64,000 bases of DNA, from assembly GCF_018812025.1 (NCBI RefSeq), contig NC_063044.1:42747330-42811329 (forward strand). The letters are read 5' to 3'. The DNA is from Megalobrama amblycephala. Its lineage: Eukaryota > Chordata > Actinopteri > Cypriniformes > Xenocyprididae. Every line of letters begins with the position of its first letter. Position 1 is the first letter of the stretch. Of the stretch, positions 46,181 through 58,342 are shown one piece after another. A model generated the notes under the pieces. The model was not told the DNA's origin. It did not search any database and worked only from the letters and a program-made list of their open reading frames with translations. A program made the position numbers and the translations under genes.

Positions 46181-47023
46181 TTAATGATGTGGTTGATTAT
46201 GATTTCACTTTTTAAACTTTAGTTAGTGTGTAATGTTGCTGTTTGAGCATAAACAACATCTGCAAAGTTACAACACTCAAAGTTCAATGCAAAGAGATAT
46301 TTTCTTTTACAGAAATCGCTTTTTAAGGACTACAACAAACAGCTGGTAGGGACTACAACAAGCTTCTTCCTGGGTTGGTGACATCACAAACCCTAAAATT
46401 TATATAAACCCCGCCCCCAGGAACATGCAACAAAGAGATTTAGAGAAGAGGAAGAGTTGTTGTAGTCGAGTGTTGTTATCATGCCGTCATTTTACGCCAT
46501 ACTGCTTCACAAACGAGGGTCAATTCAACGCTGGATTTGCACAAAAGATGAACATGACGGCACATGCTAGTCGATGAGTTGAATCAACTCCACATCAACT
46601 ACATTCATTTATCCACTATCCATTCAGAAATGTCCAGTTTCATTCTAAAAGTTGTAACTTCTTCCTGAGTCTCTCCATCAGTGTCGACTCCGGTTTGAAC
46701 AATGTAAGGCTGAACACCGTTACTGACAATCCTCATTTTGGCTGCTTGAGATTCTCCAGCTTTGTTGTTGTTGAGCAACCGAAGCGTGAGCTGTTAAAGC
46801 TCCGCCCTCTTCTGGAAAGCCACCAGGAGCAGCAGCTCATTTGCATTTAAAGGGACACACACAAAAGCGGCGTGTTTTTGCTCACACCCAAATAGTGGCA
46901 AATTTGACAAGCTATAATAAATGATCTGTGGGGTATTTTGAGCTGAAACGTCACAGACACATTCTGGGGACACCAGAGACTTATATTACATCTTGTAAAA
47001 GGGGCATTATAGGTCCCCTTTAA
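46181..47023. mobile_element. TTAA-type DNA element, near full length
   Basis: TTAA lies at 46181-46184 and 47020-47023. The right end GGGGCATTATAGGTCCCCTT is shared with the elements at 3911 and 25204. The interior includes GTTGTTGTAGTCGAGTGTTG and the AAGCTCCGCCCTCTT block. It resembles a very abundant zebrafish repeat (from memory). There is no transposase. Confidence 0.7.
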
Positions 47024-48346
47024 GTTTAACTTTTTGAGTGCATCTGATGCAATACAGTAAATACCTCACTATAAATAGATTCAGGTGTGATATTGTCTAT
47101 TGTGACACTAATGACGATGTGAATCAAAAACATTTTGTGTTTGCACTGAGCACATTGCACTTTTTTGGCCTCTGAATAAAAGCATTTTGTTAGAAATTTT
47201 CTATGATTATGTGTGCAAGTTTATGCCCTTGTTGGACTTGGTTGTTATTTTTTGAGCTACGCAACAAAGTATTTCCCATTTACAAACTTCTTCAGTGCTA
47301 AGATTGTTGCATTCTGAAATTTCAGAGTGCAATCTGAAATGCAGGTACATGCGGCTTTTTTTCCGCATTGTGTTTCATGCATCCAGCTATGCGCGGTATG
47401 TTTCTTCCAAGTAGATTTGTCTGCAAGGTGTTTGTGTAACTGTCCCGTTCGCTGGAGAACGATCCATCCCATGATACTTTTAGCCTGGCCCGTGTCCCCC
47501 TTCACCCCCTGCTTTTGCAGCCCATTAGATGCATTAAAGCTCGTTGCACAAAATCAATAACCTGCTGCGGGTCGTTTTCTAAAACAATTGTCCAAATGTT
47601 TTTCTTCTGTGAGGAGAGCAGAAAACAGCCCTAATGCCCTCAAGTGTCACAGCTGGTAATGCAAGCATTCCAGTTATGAGCTTTCTGTCCATTGTGACTA
47701 GAGCAAAACGCCTTCAGATGGCTTGAAGGGCCCTTATGGTGAAATTCACCAGCATCTGTTTACATAAAAGAGAACATGAGCGCCATCAAAACACAATGTG
47801 AGAAGGGGATGTTTTGACAACACTAGAAGACATTTTGACCACCTCATTTGGTAGATTTGTGCATGAAATCTTGACGCAAATGTCCTCGTCTGTAACCTCA
47901 CACTAGTCTAGTGTTTATGACATGATGATGTTGTGACAAAATAGACGCCTGCTTTTTAATGTAAGGCAATTGTTTTCTGAAATGCTGTTTAAATATGCAG
48001 ATAATGCATTATCTAATTAAATATGCAGTAATTTGCATATATTTCCTGAACAAAAATCTGAACATTGGATAAAGCCAGATTCAAAATTCTTGTTTGATTT
48101 TGTTGACATTTTAGAGTTTAAAGCTTTTAAAGAAGGGATTTTGTATATCTCTTTTTATCACTCCATAAATCTGGCAACAGACAGAAAACACCAGGTTTTT
48201 AGGAAAAAATAATATATAAATGAATGATAGGCCTATATGGACAAACCCCTCAGTAAAAACCTTTAGAATATAGATAGAAATAAAACTGTAAAATTTGGTG
48301 TATCTAAGTGTTTCTGAAGTGGAGAAAAAACTCAAGGAGTCTTGCC

Positions 48347-48608
48347 TTAAAGGGACAGTTCACCCAAAAATGAAAATTGTGTCATCATTTACTCACCCTC
48401 AAGTAGTTCCAAACCTGTATGAATGTCTTTGTTGACAAAGGATGATATTTGGAAAATTTGTCAGTAACCAAACAGATCTCTCCCTCATTTACTACCATGG
48501 TATTTATTTTTCCTACTATGGTAGTAAATAGGGGGCGAGATCTGTTAGGTGCGACATAAAGGGGAGTAAATGACAGAATTGTAATTTTGGGGTGAATTAC
48601 AACTTTAA
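48347..48608. mobile_element. Angel-like palindrome, decayed
   Basis: TTAA lies at 48347-48350 and 48605-48608, with arms AGGGACAGTTCACCCAAAAA and TTTTGGGGTGAATTACAACT. The middle contains a TACTACCATGGTA palindrome. It is the same family as 29421-29632. Confidence 0.7.
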
Positions 48609-49468
48609 AAAAATCTCAGTAGTGACTATAAATCAACCAAAAAGTTAAAGCATCATTTAAAACAAATATTCATCATGAACTGGGTCAGAGATGATGTAAA
48701 TCTAATCAGCTTTTCTTTTAATAGAATTTAGTGAATTATTATCCCTTCCTGTTCTGCAGTAAATCCTGACAAAGTCCAGAAATATACAGACAGTTTTTCA
48801 GTGAGTGATCCATCATTAGGACTAAATGTGAAAAACCATTAAAATATTTAGGATAGGCACTATACACACAGGAAGTGATGTCAGTATAGATGCTGTACAC
48901 ACAGGAAGTGATGTCAGGTCACCGCACCCCCTCATTGTTTCACCCCGATGTTGTATTCACTAGCTATGTTTCCATCCGCATTTTTTTTGTGCACATTTTA
49001 CGTAACATATTAAAACATGCATAAAAAGATTTTAAAATGCAATCAATTGAAGTGGATATTGTTTTTATTCGGTAAGCTAACATTTGCATAAAATATTATG
49101 GGAACCACAACTTTTTTATTATTATATTACAGATAATTTGCAAGTTTCACAGGATGTGTTCCCTTGTACACATGGGGTGGAAACAGTTTAGTTGCAAATA
49201 TAATAGAGATATTCCAATTTTTCTCACAGGTTTTGCAATATAGGTACTGTCTGCAATCCTGTTTATCCACAGATTCCAGAACTTTCTAAAAAGAGCTCAA
49301 CATAAAATAAATTAGGGAAAAGCTTACTCTATGGCTATTTTTGAGTCTTTGCTGTGCTCACAGTTTAATGTTTAAAGCACATGACATCCTCAAGAGTTAT
49401 ATCAGGAAGGAATTCGGGAAAACAGACACAGAGAGCCAATTATGAGCAATTAATCTGCAGATGTTTTC

Positions 49469-49699
49469 TACACTAAAAAAGAACTGTTGGTTTAACTTAA
49501 AAAAGTAAGTTACCTGGTTGCCTAAAAAATTTGAGTTCATTCACATTCAAAATTTGAATTAATACAATGAAGACGATTGGTTTAATCAACAGAAACTCAA
49601 AATATTATATTATCTGAACCACATTAATTATTGATGTTGATTTGACAAAAGAAAAAAATGTTGTGATAACAAATCATGAAAATTATTTTTTACATTGTA
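49469..49699. mobile_element. Decayed second copy of the 13183 MITE
   Basis: It matches 13183-13408 in order along its length (TACACTAAAAAAGAACTGTT at the left, TTTTTTACATTGTA at the right), with small insertions and deletions. Confidence 0.65.
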
Positions 49700-49805
49700 T
49701 TTGTAATATATGTTTGAGGAGCTGTGTTTTTGTGTATAGCCCCAGTTTAAATTATTTTACACATTAACTTATAGTTTTCTCATATTGATGTCCTTGGTTT
49801 TTCTT

Positions 49806-50675
49806 TTAAAGGATTAGTTCACTTTCAAATTAAAATTTCCTGATAATTTACTCAATTTACACCCCCCCCCCCATGTCATCCAAGATGTTCATGTCTTTCT
49901 TTCTTCAGTTGAAAAGAAATTAAGGTTTTTGATGAAACATTCCAGGATTTTTCTCCTTATAGTGGACTTCAATGGAGCCCAAACGGCTGAAGGTCAAATT
50001 TACAGTTTCAGTGCAGCTTCAAAGGGCTTTAAACGATACCAGACGAGGAATACGGGTCTTATCTAGAGAAACCATCCCTCATTTTCTAAATAATAATAAT
50101 AATAATAATAATTGTACTTTTTATCCATAAATGCCCATCTTGAACTAGCTCTCTTCTTCTTCTCTATTTGAATTCCAGCAGTGTAGACACTACTAAGTGT
50201 ATTACTGCCCTCCACAGGTCAAAGTTTGAACTAATTGTTATATACGTGCACTAGCATATTGTACATGACAATTTAGTTCAAACTTTGACCTGTGGAGGGC
50301 AGTAATACACTTAGCAGTGTTTACACTGCTGGAAATAGAGAAGAAGAAGAAGAGAGCTAGTTCAAGATGAGCATTTATGGTTAAAAAGTATAAAATTAAA
50401 CAATTTTTTATTTTTATTTTTTTTAGAAAATGACTGATGGTTTCTCTAGATAAGACCCTTATTCCTCGTCTGGGATCGCTGTAAACTGTAATTTTGACCT
50501 TCAACCATTTGGGCTCAATTGAAGTCCACTATAAGGAGAAAAATCCTGGAATGTTTTCATCAAAAACCTTCATTTCTTTTTGACTGAAGAAAAAGAAAAA
50601 CATGAACATCTTGGATGACATGGGGGTGAGTAAATTATCAGGAAAATTTAATTTGAAAGTGAACTAATCCTTTAA
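49806..50675. mobile_element. Long palindromic TTAA-flanked element
   Basis: TTAA lies at 49806-49809 and 50672-50675. The terminal arms AGGATTAGTTCACTTTCAAA and TTTGAAAGTGAACTAATCCT are exact inverse complements. The inner arms (CCAGACGAGGAATACGGGTC and the partner near 50456-50474) and a third inner pair (CTGCCCTCCACAGGTCAAAG and CTTTGACCTGTGGAGGGCAG) also pair. A (TAA)n run sits at 50089-50111, and a C-run in the left arm is matched by three Gs in the right arm. The open frame at 50238-50504 lies inside it. Confidence 0.8.
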
Positions 50676-52194
50676 CTCATTTACTTTTGCACATAGTGAT
50701 GCTGTAATTTTTGCTTGTTTACATTGATTTTGACCTTTACACACAGTTACGTGGGTGGACATCTAAAATTATTTTAAACTGCTGTTGTAGCAAATGATTT
50801 GGGTACAGCAAGATTTTTTAAGGTATTTTTTCTAGTTATTATTTTTCTAAATTTAATTGAATTTAACAGTGTAATGTGCTATACTTCATTTAAAATGTAA
50901 AAAAACTGCATTTTTGTAACTCTTGTATAATTCTTACACAAGCCGGTTCTATAACCTCATTAGCTGAGTCACTAATCTGCAGGACTATTTAAGTCCACAG
51001 TATGTATATTTGCAAAAATGGAAGATGTCTGTTAGATGGGTAACGGTGGCCGCACAAAGATTATTCATTCTGAAGTGACTCTTAAAGTGACTCTCACACA
51101 GCTGAATAATACATCCGTGTGTGGCAGAGATTCATCTGAAATGTCAGTGTGATTTCACAGACAGTCGTGATTGTGTCTGATTGCTTCCTGAACGCTGATA
51201 GTCCGTGTCAGAGATGAGATGAGAGCTAAAATCCAGTAGAGTTCAGGACTGAGATCTTAAAACTCTAGAGATGATTGGAGATGTGTGCTCAAACGTAACA
51301 TCAAAATTGTCAAAATTAAAATAATTAAAAGGTTTGAAGCTTCATGAGCTTAGACAGACACACATCTGTATTGATCTGCGTTTCCAAGCTCATGAATTGA
51401 ATGATAGTGTTTCCTCACAAACTTGATCTCTGTCTCCTGGAGTCTGTGTAAACAGAGCTGCATGACTGTTAAAGAAAACACACAGCGACTGCTGTAAGAA
51501 GTGCTTCAGAAGTGCATTAATCAGCATTGAGGGTGATTTGGTTTGTTTTCTGAGATCCATTCACAAGATTTTTGTCTGTCTCAGGAGTCTTGCAGCAGCA
51601 TGAATCCCTCTGCTAATTCAATTTTTATTAGTGCTCATTTTTTTCTGCCAAAGCACTAAGAGATCAGTCCACTCAAAGCTCACTAATGACTTCCTGTCTC
51701 TCTCTCTCTCTCTCTCTCTCTGTCTCATGCACATAAGCGTCTGCGCGCGGGTCTGTCATTGATCAGATGTGGAGATGTTTAGAGCGCTCTGGTGTAGTTT
51801 TCACTCAGTGTCAGTGAGACAGAGACTTGTGGACTGGTAATCGCTCAGATCTCTTGAAATATGATCTCACGCAAAAAACCCAAGATACGTGATATAATAA
51901 ACAGTAAAATAAACACTGATATTTGATATAGGTATGTAAGTCACTTCTGCTCATCAAGGCTGTATTTATTTGATCAAAATACAGCAAAACAGTAATACTG
52001 TGAAAAATTTTACATTTTAAAAATAATAGCAGCAAACACAGTTACTACTTATTAAACCTTCATAGACATGCTCTACATGCTGCGTCTCTTAATAATTTAA
52101 TAGTGATGTTAGAGATGTCTTCAGGAATCTGTTCAATAATGTGACAGTTTCATACATATAAAACTCTGATGTGTGTCTGTGTGGTCCTGGTTAT

Positions 52195-52760
52195 TCCCTA
52201 AGTTATGAGGACCAAATGTCCCCAAATGACCACTTTTTTTGGTCCGAATGCGGAAACAAGCTTATAAATCATACAGAATGATCTTTTTTTGAAAATCTAA
52301 AATAGCAGAAAGTTTTTTGTGGTAGGTAGGTTTAGGGGTACACTGTTAGACTTTGTATTGTATTTTTGCGGTAACTTACTGTAAAATTACAGCAAAGTCT
52401 AACAGTGTAGGGTTAATATAAAAGTTTGTACAGTATAAAAACCATTACATCTATGGAATTTCCCCATTAAACATGGAAATCCAACATTGTGTGTTTGTGT
52501 GCTTGTTTATATGATTCATGAGGACACAAATTTGTATAATGACATGGGTATTACACTGGTATTACAACATAAACATGGTTTATGATGGCACTATAAGTCC
52601 TTGTAATTAAAATGGCTTAAAAACATACTAAACAATGTTTTATTAAAAAAGTGTAAAAATGCAGAAAGTTTTCTGTGATGGGTAGGGGTAGTGTAGATGG
52701 ATAATATATACAGCTTGTACAGTACAAAAACCATTACGCCTATGGAATGTGTGTGTTTGT
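52195..52760. repeat. Two diverged copies of a dispersed repeat unit
   Basis: AGCAGAAAGTTTTTTGTGGT followed by GGTAGGTTTAGGGG (near 52305) and GCAGAAAGTTTTCTGTGATG followed by GGTAGGGGTAG (near 52660) start similar segments. Each ends with ACAGTA(T/C)AAAAACCATTAC. They are probably a fish repeat present twice. Confidence 0.45.
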
Positions 52761-53126
52761 GTGTGTTCTCAAACTCAATCTGCTAAACTAAAGACCCACT
52801 TTAGTTCTTCTGTAAGTTTGTTATGCAACTAAAAAATGTCTCACAGGCATGATTGAACTCTTGCTAACATACAGTAAGGCCATTAGAGCAGAGATAAGCC
52901 AAAACACACGCTCAGTGTTTCCAGTGCTCTAGTTTATGTTCACACACACACACGCACACATGCTAGCTGATGTAACTGGGGATAATGATCATGTTTATCA
53001 GGCCGCCACTCAGAATCATTTATAATCTGCTTTCAATCTCCATTAATATCTGTTGGACATTTATTTATATATTTCTGTGAGTTCCCTGTTGTGTGTGAAG
53101 ATGACCATCATATAGAAGCATTTAAA

Positions 53127-53510
53127 GCCTGGACCACACCAGCCCGACTTTTAAAGAACTAATGGCGATGAAAACCAATGGTGTTTCTTCATTTTAAGCA
53201 GCTCATGTTGGTATGAAAATATTCACATTTTGTAACATAACATTAGACCAGCCTTCTGTCTGTGCCGTCTTGACTTACTTGCTCTCTTTTATCACTTTCA
53301 CTTTAATTTTCATTTCATTCTATAAACTGAACATCCAATTAGAGTTCCCACTCTCACAAACAGACCAACGCTGATTCAACATGCTGAATAGGCCAAACTG
53401 CTGCCATCGTGAACCCGACGAAAGCCAACATGTGGAAAAAACTGCAAAGACTAGCCAAAAAGATGCTCGCCGAAGGCCCAACATTGTCTTGGTGTGTCCC
53501 AGCCTTAAGA
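53127..53510. mobile_element. MITE with CCTGG(A)CCACACCA ends
   Basis: AAAGCCTGGACCACACCAGC and GTCTTGGTGTGTCCCAGCCT are inverse ends, and the inner arms are partly inverse. Overlapping minus-strand open frames are not genes. Confidence 0.5.
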
Positions 53511-53534
53511 GCTGCAGCAGTATAACAGAATGCA

Positions 53535-53538
<4 letters not shown>

Positions 53539-53586
<48 letters not shown>
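53539..53586. repeat. (TA)n microsatellite
   Basis: About 24 TA units, abutting the left end of the Tc1-like element. Confidence 0.95.
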
Positions 53587-53593
<7 letters not shown>

Positions 53594-54823
53594 TATATTG
53601 CCAGAAGTATTGGGACACCCCTCTAAATCATTGAATTCAGGTGTTCCAATCACTTCCATGGCCACAGGTGTATAAAATCAAGCACCTAGGCATGCTGACT
53701 GCTTCTACAAACATTTGTGAAAGAATGGGTCGCTCTCAGGAGCTCAGTGAATTCAAGCATGGTACCGTGAGAGGTTGACACCTGTGCAATAAGTCCATTC
53801 ATGAAATTTCCTCACTACTAATTATTCCACGGTCAACTGTTAGTGGTATCATAACAAAGTGGAAGCAATTGGGAACAACAGCAACTCTGCCACGAAGTGG
53901 TAGGCCACGTAAAATCACAGAGCGGGGTCAGCGCATGCTGAGGCGCACAGTGCTCAGAAGTCGCCAATGACTCAATATCTACAGACCTCTAAACTTTGTG
54001 TGGCCTTCAGATTAGCTCAGGAACAGCGCATAGAGAGCTTCATGGAAAGGGTTTCCATGGCCGAGCAGCTGCATTCAAGCCTTACATCACCAAGTGCAAT
54101 GCAAAGCGTCGGATGCAGTGATGTAAAGCACGCCGCCACTGGACTCTAGAGCAGTGGAGATGTGTTCTCTGGAGTGACCAATCACGCTTCTCTGTCTGCC
54201 AATCCGATGGATGAGTCTGAGTTTGGCAGTTGCCAGGAGAACGGTACTTGCTTGACTGCATTGTGCTAAGTGTAAAGTTTGGTGGAGGGGGGGATTATGG
54301 TGTGGGGTTGTTTTTCAGGGGTTGGGCTTGACCCCTTAGTTCCAGTGAAAGGAACTCTTAATGCTTCAGCATACCAAGACATTTTGGACAATTTCATGCT
54401 CCCAACTTTGTGGGAACAGTTTGGGGATGGCACCTACCTGTTCCAACATGACTGTGCACCAGTGCACAAAGCAATGTCCGTAAAGACATGGATGAGTGAG
54501 TTTGGTGTGGAGGAACTTGAGTCCTGACCTCAACCCAACAGAAAATCTTTGGGATGAATTAGAGTGGAGACTGTGAGCCAGGCCTTCTCGTCCAACATCA
54601 GTGTCTGACCTCACAAATGTGCTTCTTGAAGAACGGTCAAAAATTCCCATAAAGACACTCCTAAACCTTGTGGAAAGCCTTCCCAGAAGAGTTGAAGCTG
54701 TTAGAGCTGCAAAGGGTGGGCCAACTCCATATTAAACCCTACGGATTAAGAATGGGATGTCATTAAAGTTCATGTGCACGTAAAGGCAGGCGTCCCAAAA
54801 CTTTTGGCAATATAGTGTGTATA
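53585..54823 (+). pseudogene. Tc1/mariner-family transposon with broken transposase
   Basis: The terminal inverted repeats are TACACACACTATATTGCC at the left and GGCAATATAGTGTGTA at the right, with TA at the ends. The + strand carries a decayed transposase. Its clearest segment (54279-54527) contains [11 protein letters not shown] and [11 protein letters not shown], the second including a DDE-type aspartate. After a frame change, LNPTENLWDELE supplies the catalytic glutamate region, and RRVEAVRAAKGGPTPY ends the coding part. The N-terminal part (53720-54150) has several stops and frame breaks. The length of about 1.24 kb is normal for Tc1-like elements. It is inactive as it stands. Confidence 0.85.
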
Positions 54824-54869
54824 GTTTTTGGTACAGTTTCACAAATAAAGAGTAGTATAACTAAAAGCC

Positions 54870-55605
54870 CTAGACCCCATACTGTTCAGGCGGATCTGTG
54901 GTAAGACTAAAAAGATTGATTAAGAGGATCTGAGGGTACAAGCAAGAACATAAATTTGAAGAAGATCAGAGAAATATGAAGGAGCAAGATTATTAAGAGC
55001 CTTGTAGGTAAGGAGCAAGATTTTGCAATCAATTCGAAATTTCACCGGAAACCAGTGCAAGTGTTGAAGAACAGGAGAAATGTGCTCTATGGGAGAGGTT
55101 CTAGAAAGAATTTGTGCAGCTGAATTCTGGACAGTTTACAGGTATGTAGAGTAGAAAACGTGGCTTCAAAAAGATAGAGCGCTATCAAGGACGACACCCA
55201 GACTTTTAACCTGCATGGATGAAAAAACTATGGACTGGTCAACAGTCACAGAGAAGCTATCAGATTTTGCTAGAGTAGATTTTGTACCTACCAGGAGAAT
55301 CTCAGTTTTACCACTATTGAATTTAAGGAAATTAAATGAAAACCAGTTTTTAATTTCAGCTAAACAGCTGAACAGATCAAGCGGAGGAAAGAGGTATGGA
55401 AGACAGGTAAAGCTTGGCATAGCAGTGGAAATGAATATTGTACATCCTAAAAATATGTCCAAGGGACAGTAAATAAATAATAAATAAGACTGAGCCTTGG
55501 GAAACACCAGCGGTAACTTGCGATGGCTTAGATAGATAGTTTTTGAGTTGTACGAATTGAGTGAGATAAGATACGATTTAAACAAAGACAGACCGGTGCC
55601 CATAA
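54870..55605 (-). pseudogene. LINE reverse-transcriptase 3' remnant
   Basis: On the minus strand, 55603-55166 encodes residues typical of L2/CR1-like LINE reverse transcriptase C-terminal parts: FNSGKTEILLVGTKSTL, then VKSLGVVLDSALSF. Further minus-strand sequence (54880-55160) resembles the following ALHWLPVRYRI-type region in broken frame. The segment that normally lies between these parts appears deleted and the 5' part is absent. The + strand open frame (55215-55472) is antisense. The superfamily is assigned from memory. Confidence 0.65.
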
Positions 55606-55734
55606 CTCCAGGCCAGCCTGTCTAGGAGGATGATATTAATATTAATAGAATAGAACTTTAAAGAAATATTTAGAATTATAATGGAAGTTTAAAAGAATAT
55701 TTTCCAAAAAAAAAAAAAAAAAAAGCAGTTTCTA

Positions 55735-56060
55735 AGGTGTTCTAAGTGGTTGCTAAGGCATTGTTAGGGTGTGGTTGCTTGGGTGTTTTTGGTGGTAGCT
55801 AGGCAGTTGGTAGGTGTTACAGGTGGTTGCTAGGGCATTGCTAGGGTGGTCGGGTGGTTTCTAAGGCATTGCTGTATGGCTGCTAGGCAGTTCCAGGGTG
55901 TTCTTGTGGCTGCTAGACAGTTGATAGGTGTTATAGATGGTTGACAGGGCATTGCTAGGTGGTATCTAAAGAATTGTTATATAGTTGCTACGCATTTGAT
56001 AAGGTATTCTTATGGTTGCTATGTGTTACAGATTATTGCTATGGCATTGCTTGGGTGCCC
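55735..56060. repeat. GGTTGCTAGG minisatellite
   Basis: Variants of GGTTGCTAGG(G)CATTGCTAG and TAGGCAGTTG(G)TAGGTGTT repeat about a dozen times. This type of minisatellite is common in fish. There is no coding evidence. Confidence 0.75.
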
Positions 56061-57046
56061 CATGTCTTTCACTCAGATATTAAAGCTCAATTTTGTGAGG
56101 TAGCTGTAGTTCTGGGTAACACTTTAGTTTACAGTGTCCTTGTTATTCAGATTACTCTAATAATAACTATAAATTATGCATAATTACATGCAACTAACCC
56201 TGAACCAAACTTCAAATCTTAATACTAACCCTGTAGTAAGTACAAGTAGTTAATTAATATTACTCAGTACTTAAATGTATAATTACACTGTAACAAGAAC
56301 ACCTCAAAATAAAGTGTAACCTAGTTCTGTAATAATTTTCTTTTGTTAAACTTTTTTAGTTTTACAGAAACAAATAATAATATAGTTAAAAATATAGTGA
56401 GGTGTTAAATTGTTTGAATAGATGTTTTTTAACACCATGTACCTTAGTGGCTTTGCTTCACTCGACGTGTGACTCAGAGATGTGAACTTGTCATTCAGGT
56501 TTTGTGTGAAATGTTGTCTGTAAACAGAGTTTTACCCTGTCAGTCTGAGTTGTGGGCGGGGCGTAACGCGTGGGATGGAGTTGTGGGCGGGGCTTCGGGA
56601 GTGGGGTTGAGTTGTGGGCGGGGTGTCATTGGTGGGGTGGGGCATCAAGGGCAAGTCTTATAGACCCTGTGAAACAACACAGGAAGGTTTCCACTGTCAT
56701 TTAGGAATGTAGTCGCTCTGTTTAACCTGGTCAAATTTGGACCTGAGATGAAAGATGAATGACGTTACAGTACTGATCATAAATCAGATCATGTTTAGAT
56801 TCAGAACATACACCATTCTTTCTTTAGACTAGCTTGATACAGTAATAACTCACTTCTCTGCTTTGCATCACTAGATCTTGTGGCCCGAACCATCTGAGGA
56901 CAGCAGAGATCACGAGTCCTGTGCCTTTATATGGACAAACACACAATTTAAGAACATTATTCTTTCTTGTTTATTCTAGAAACCCAATTTTAGTTGCTGT
57001 TAAGCCTTACAGAGCATTTAAGTCAATGTTGCACTTGTGTAAATGT

Positions 57047-57070
57047 GTGTGTTTTTTTTTTTTTTTTTTT
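57047..57070. repeat. Poly-T tract
   Basis: About 23 consecutive T. It lies within a frame (56921-57283) that has no family resemblance. Confidence 0.85.
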
Positions 57071-57211
57071 GGACAGTTTCATTTCCTCTTTGGCAATCAC
57101 AATAGTTCACGAATGCCACACACATGTAATGGTGCCTCACTGAAATGCTCGTCTCTGAACCGGAAGTTGGTTGAGAGATTTCAAAAGCGATCCATCCACG
57201 TGCCATTGTAT

Positions 57212-57242
57212 AAGTGTGTGTGTGTGTGTGTGTGTGTGTGTT
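57212..57242. repeat. (GT)n microsatellite
   Basis: About 15 GT units. Confidence 0.9.
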
Positions 57243-57407
57243 TCTGTTCAAATGGCAAACGTCTCTCTGGTGTGTTGCGTTGAGATGAACAGGAAGCTGT
57301 TGCTGTCGTTCTCTCTCTGAGCGGAAGCTGATGCTGTTTATGGTGTCAAAGGTTTTGATAGCAGACCGAACAGCGTTTCATCAGAGAGCGGGAGAGGAGC
57401 GGAGGCG

Positions 57408-57482
57408 ATGGATAGTGAAGGAGATGTGGGAGATTGTTCTCTGGAGGACTTTCCTTCCAGCCCCGTGGAGAACGAACATGTG
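57408..57482 (+). CDS. Candidate alternative first coding exon of an unidentified gene
   Basis: The ATG (57408) has G at -3 and G at +4. 25 codons follow (MDSEGDVGDCSLEDFPSSPV, then ENEHV) up to the donor GTAGGA at 57483, leaving phase 0. The acidic, Ser-rich N-terminus is typical of cytosolic regulators but identifies no family. Sharing phase 0 and strand with the exon at 43792-43821 makes alternative first exons of one gene plausible. The donor is weaker than that of the upstream exon. Confidence 0.4.
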
Positions 57483-58342
57483 GTAGGATCTCAATGTCAC
57501 CGTTCTTCAGTCAGGCCCAAAACTCACCTTTATGTCGTTCCAAACCTGTATGACTTTCTTTTTCTGTGAAACAGAAGAGAAGGTATTTTGAAGAACGTTG
57601 GGGTTATTTTAGTATCATTAATATACTATTGTAGTATTTATTAGAATTTTAAATGTTTTAGTTTTAGTAACTTTCCATTATATGCTAATTTTAGTTTGAT
57701 TTAGCAATTTTGTTGTGTGTTTTTGTTACTTTTAGTAGTTTTTATTAAGAACAAATTAAGCTTTTATGGCAACACTTTACTTTAAGGTTCCAACTATACT
57801 AGTTAACATGAACTAACAATAATAAAATACCTCTAAAGCTTTTATTAATCTTAGTTTGCTGATTTGGTAACACTTTCCAATAAGGTTCATTAGTTAATAT
57901 ATTAACTAAAATGAACTAACCATCAGCAACACATTTGTTACTGTATTTGTTCATCTTTGTTAACATTAGTTAATGAAAATAAGTTGTTCATTGTTCATGT
58001 TTGTTCACGGTGCATTAACTAATGTAACAAAATTTTAATAATGTATTAGTAGTTGTTGAAATTAACATTAACAAAGATTAATAAATGCTGTAGAAGTGCA
58101 GTTCATTATTAGTTCATGTTAACTAATGAAACTTGTTGTAAATTTCAACATTTACTAATACATTATTAAAATCAAACTTTACATTTGTTAATATTATTAA
58201 ACGAAAACAGTTGTATTTTTATTAACTAAAGTTCACAGAGATTAATAAATACTGTAACAAATGCATTAACTGATGCTAACATATGGATCCTTGTTGTAAA
58301 TTGTTACCATTTTTATTCATTATTTTACTATTTTATTTAAAT
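57483..58342 (+). other. Probable intron sequence with TTAAC-type repeats
   Basis: The region 57768-58310 contains two adjacent or nested TTAAC/TTAAT-type repeat copies (GGTAACACTTTCCAATAAGG near 57866) like those at 12601 and 25848. Nothing else was recognised. Confidence 0.5.

Larger units (their letters stand above)
43822..57407 (+). other. Probable intron or intergenic DNA, repeat-rich
   Basis: Repeats are listed separately. Stretches without recognised features are about 44650-45530, 45750-46180, 47025-48345, 48610-49465, 50680-52190 and 56065-57040. A GTGGGCGGGGC-like word repeats three times near 56550-56650 and a TC tract lies at about 51697-51726. No exon is supported inside. Confidence 0.4.

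Noticed and set aside
55215..55472. 85-residue + strand open frame
   Set aside because: It is antisense to the LINE reverse-transcriptase remnant.
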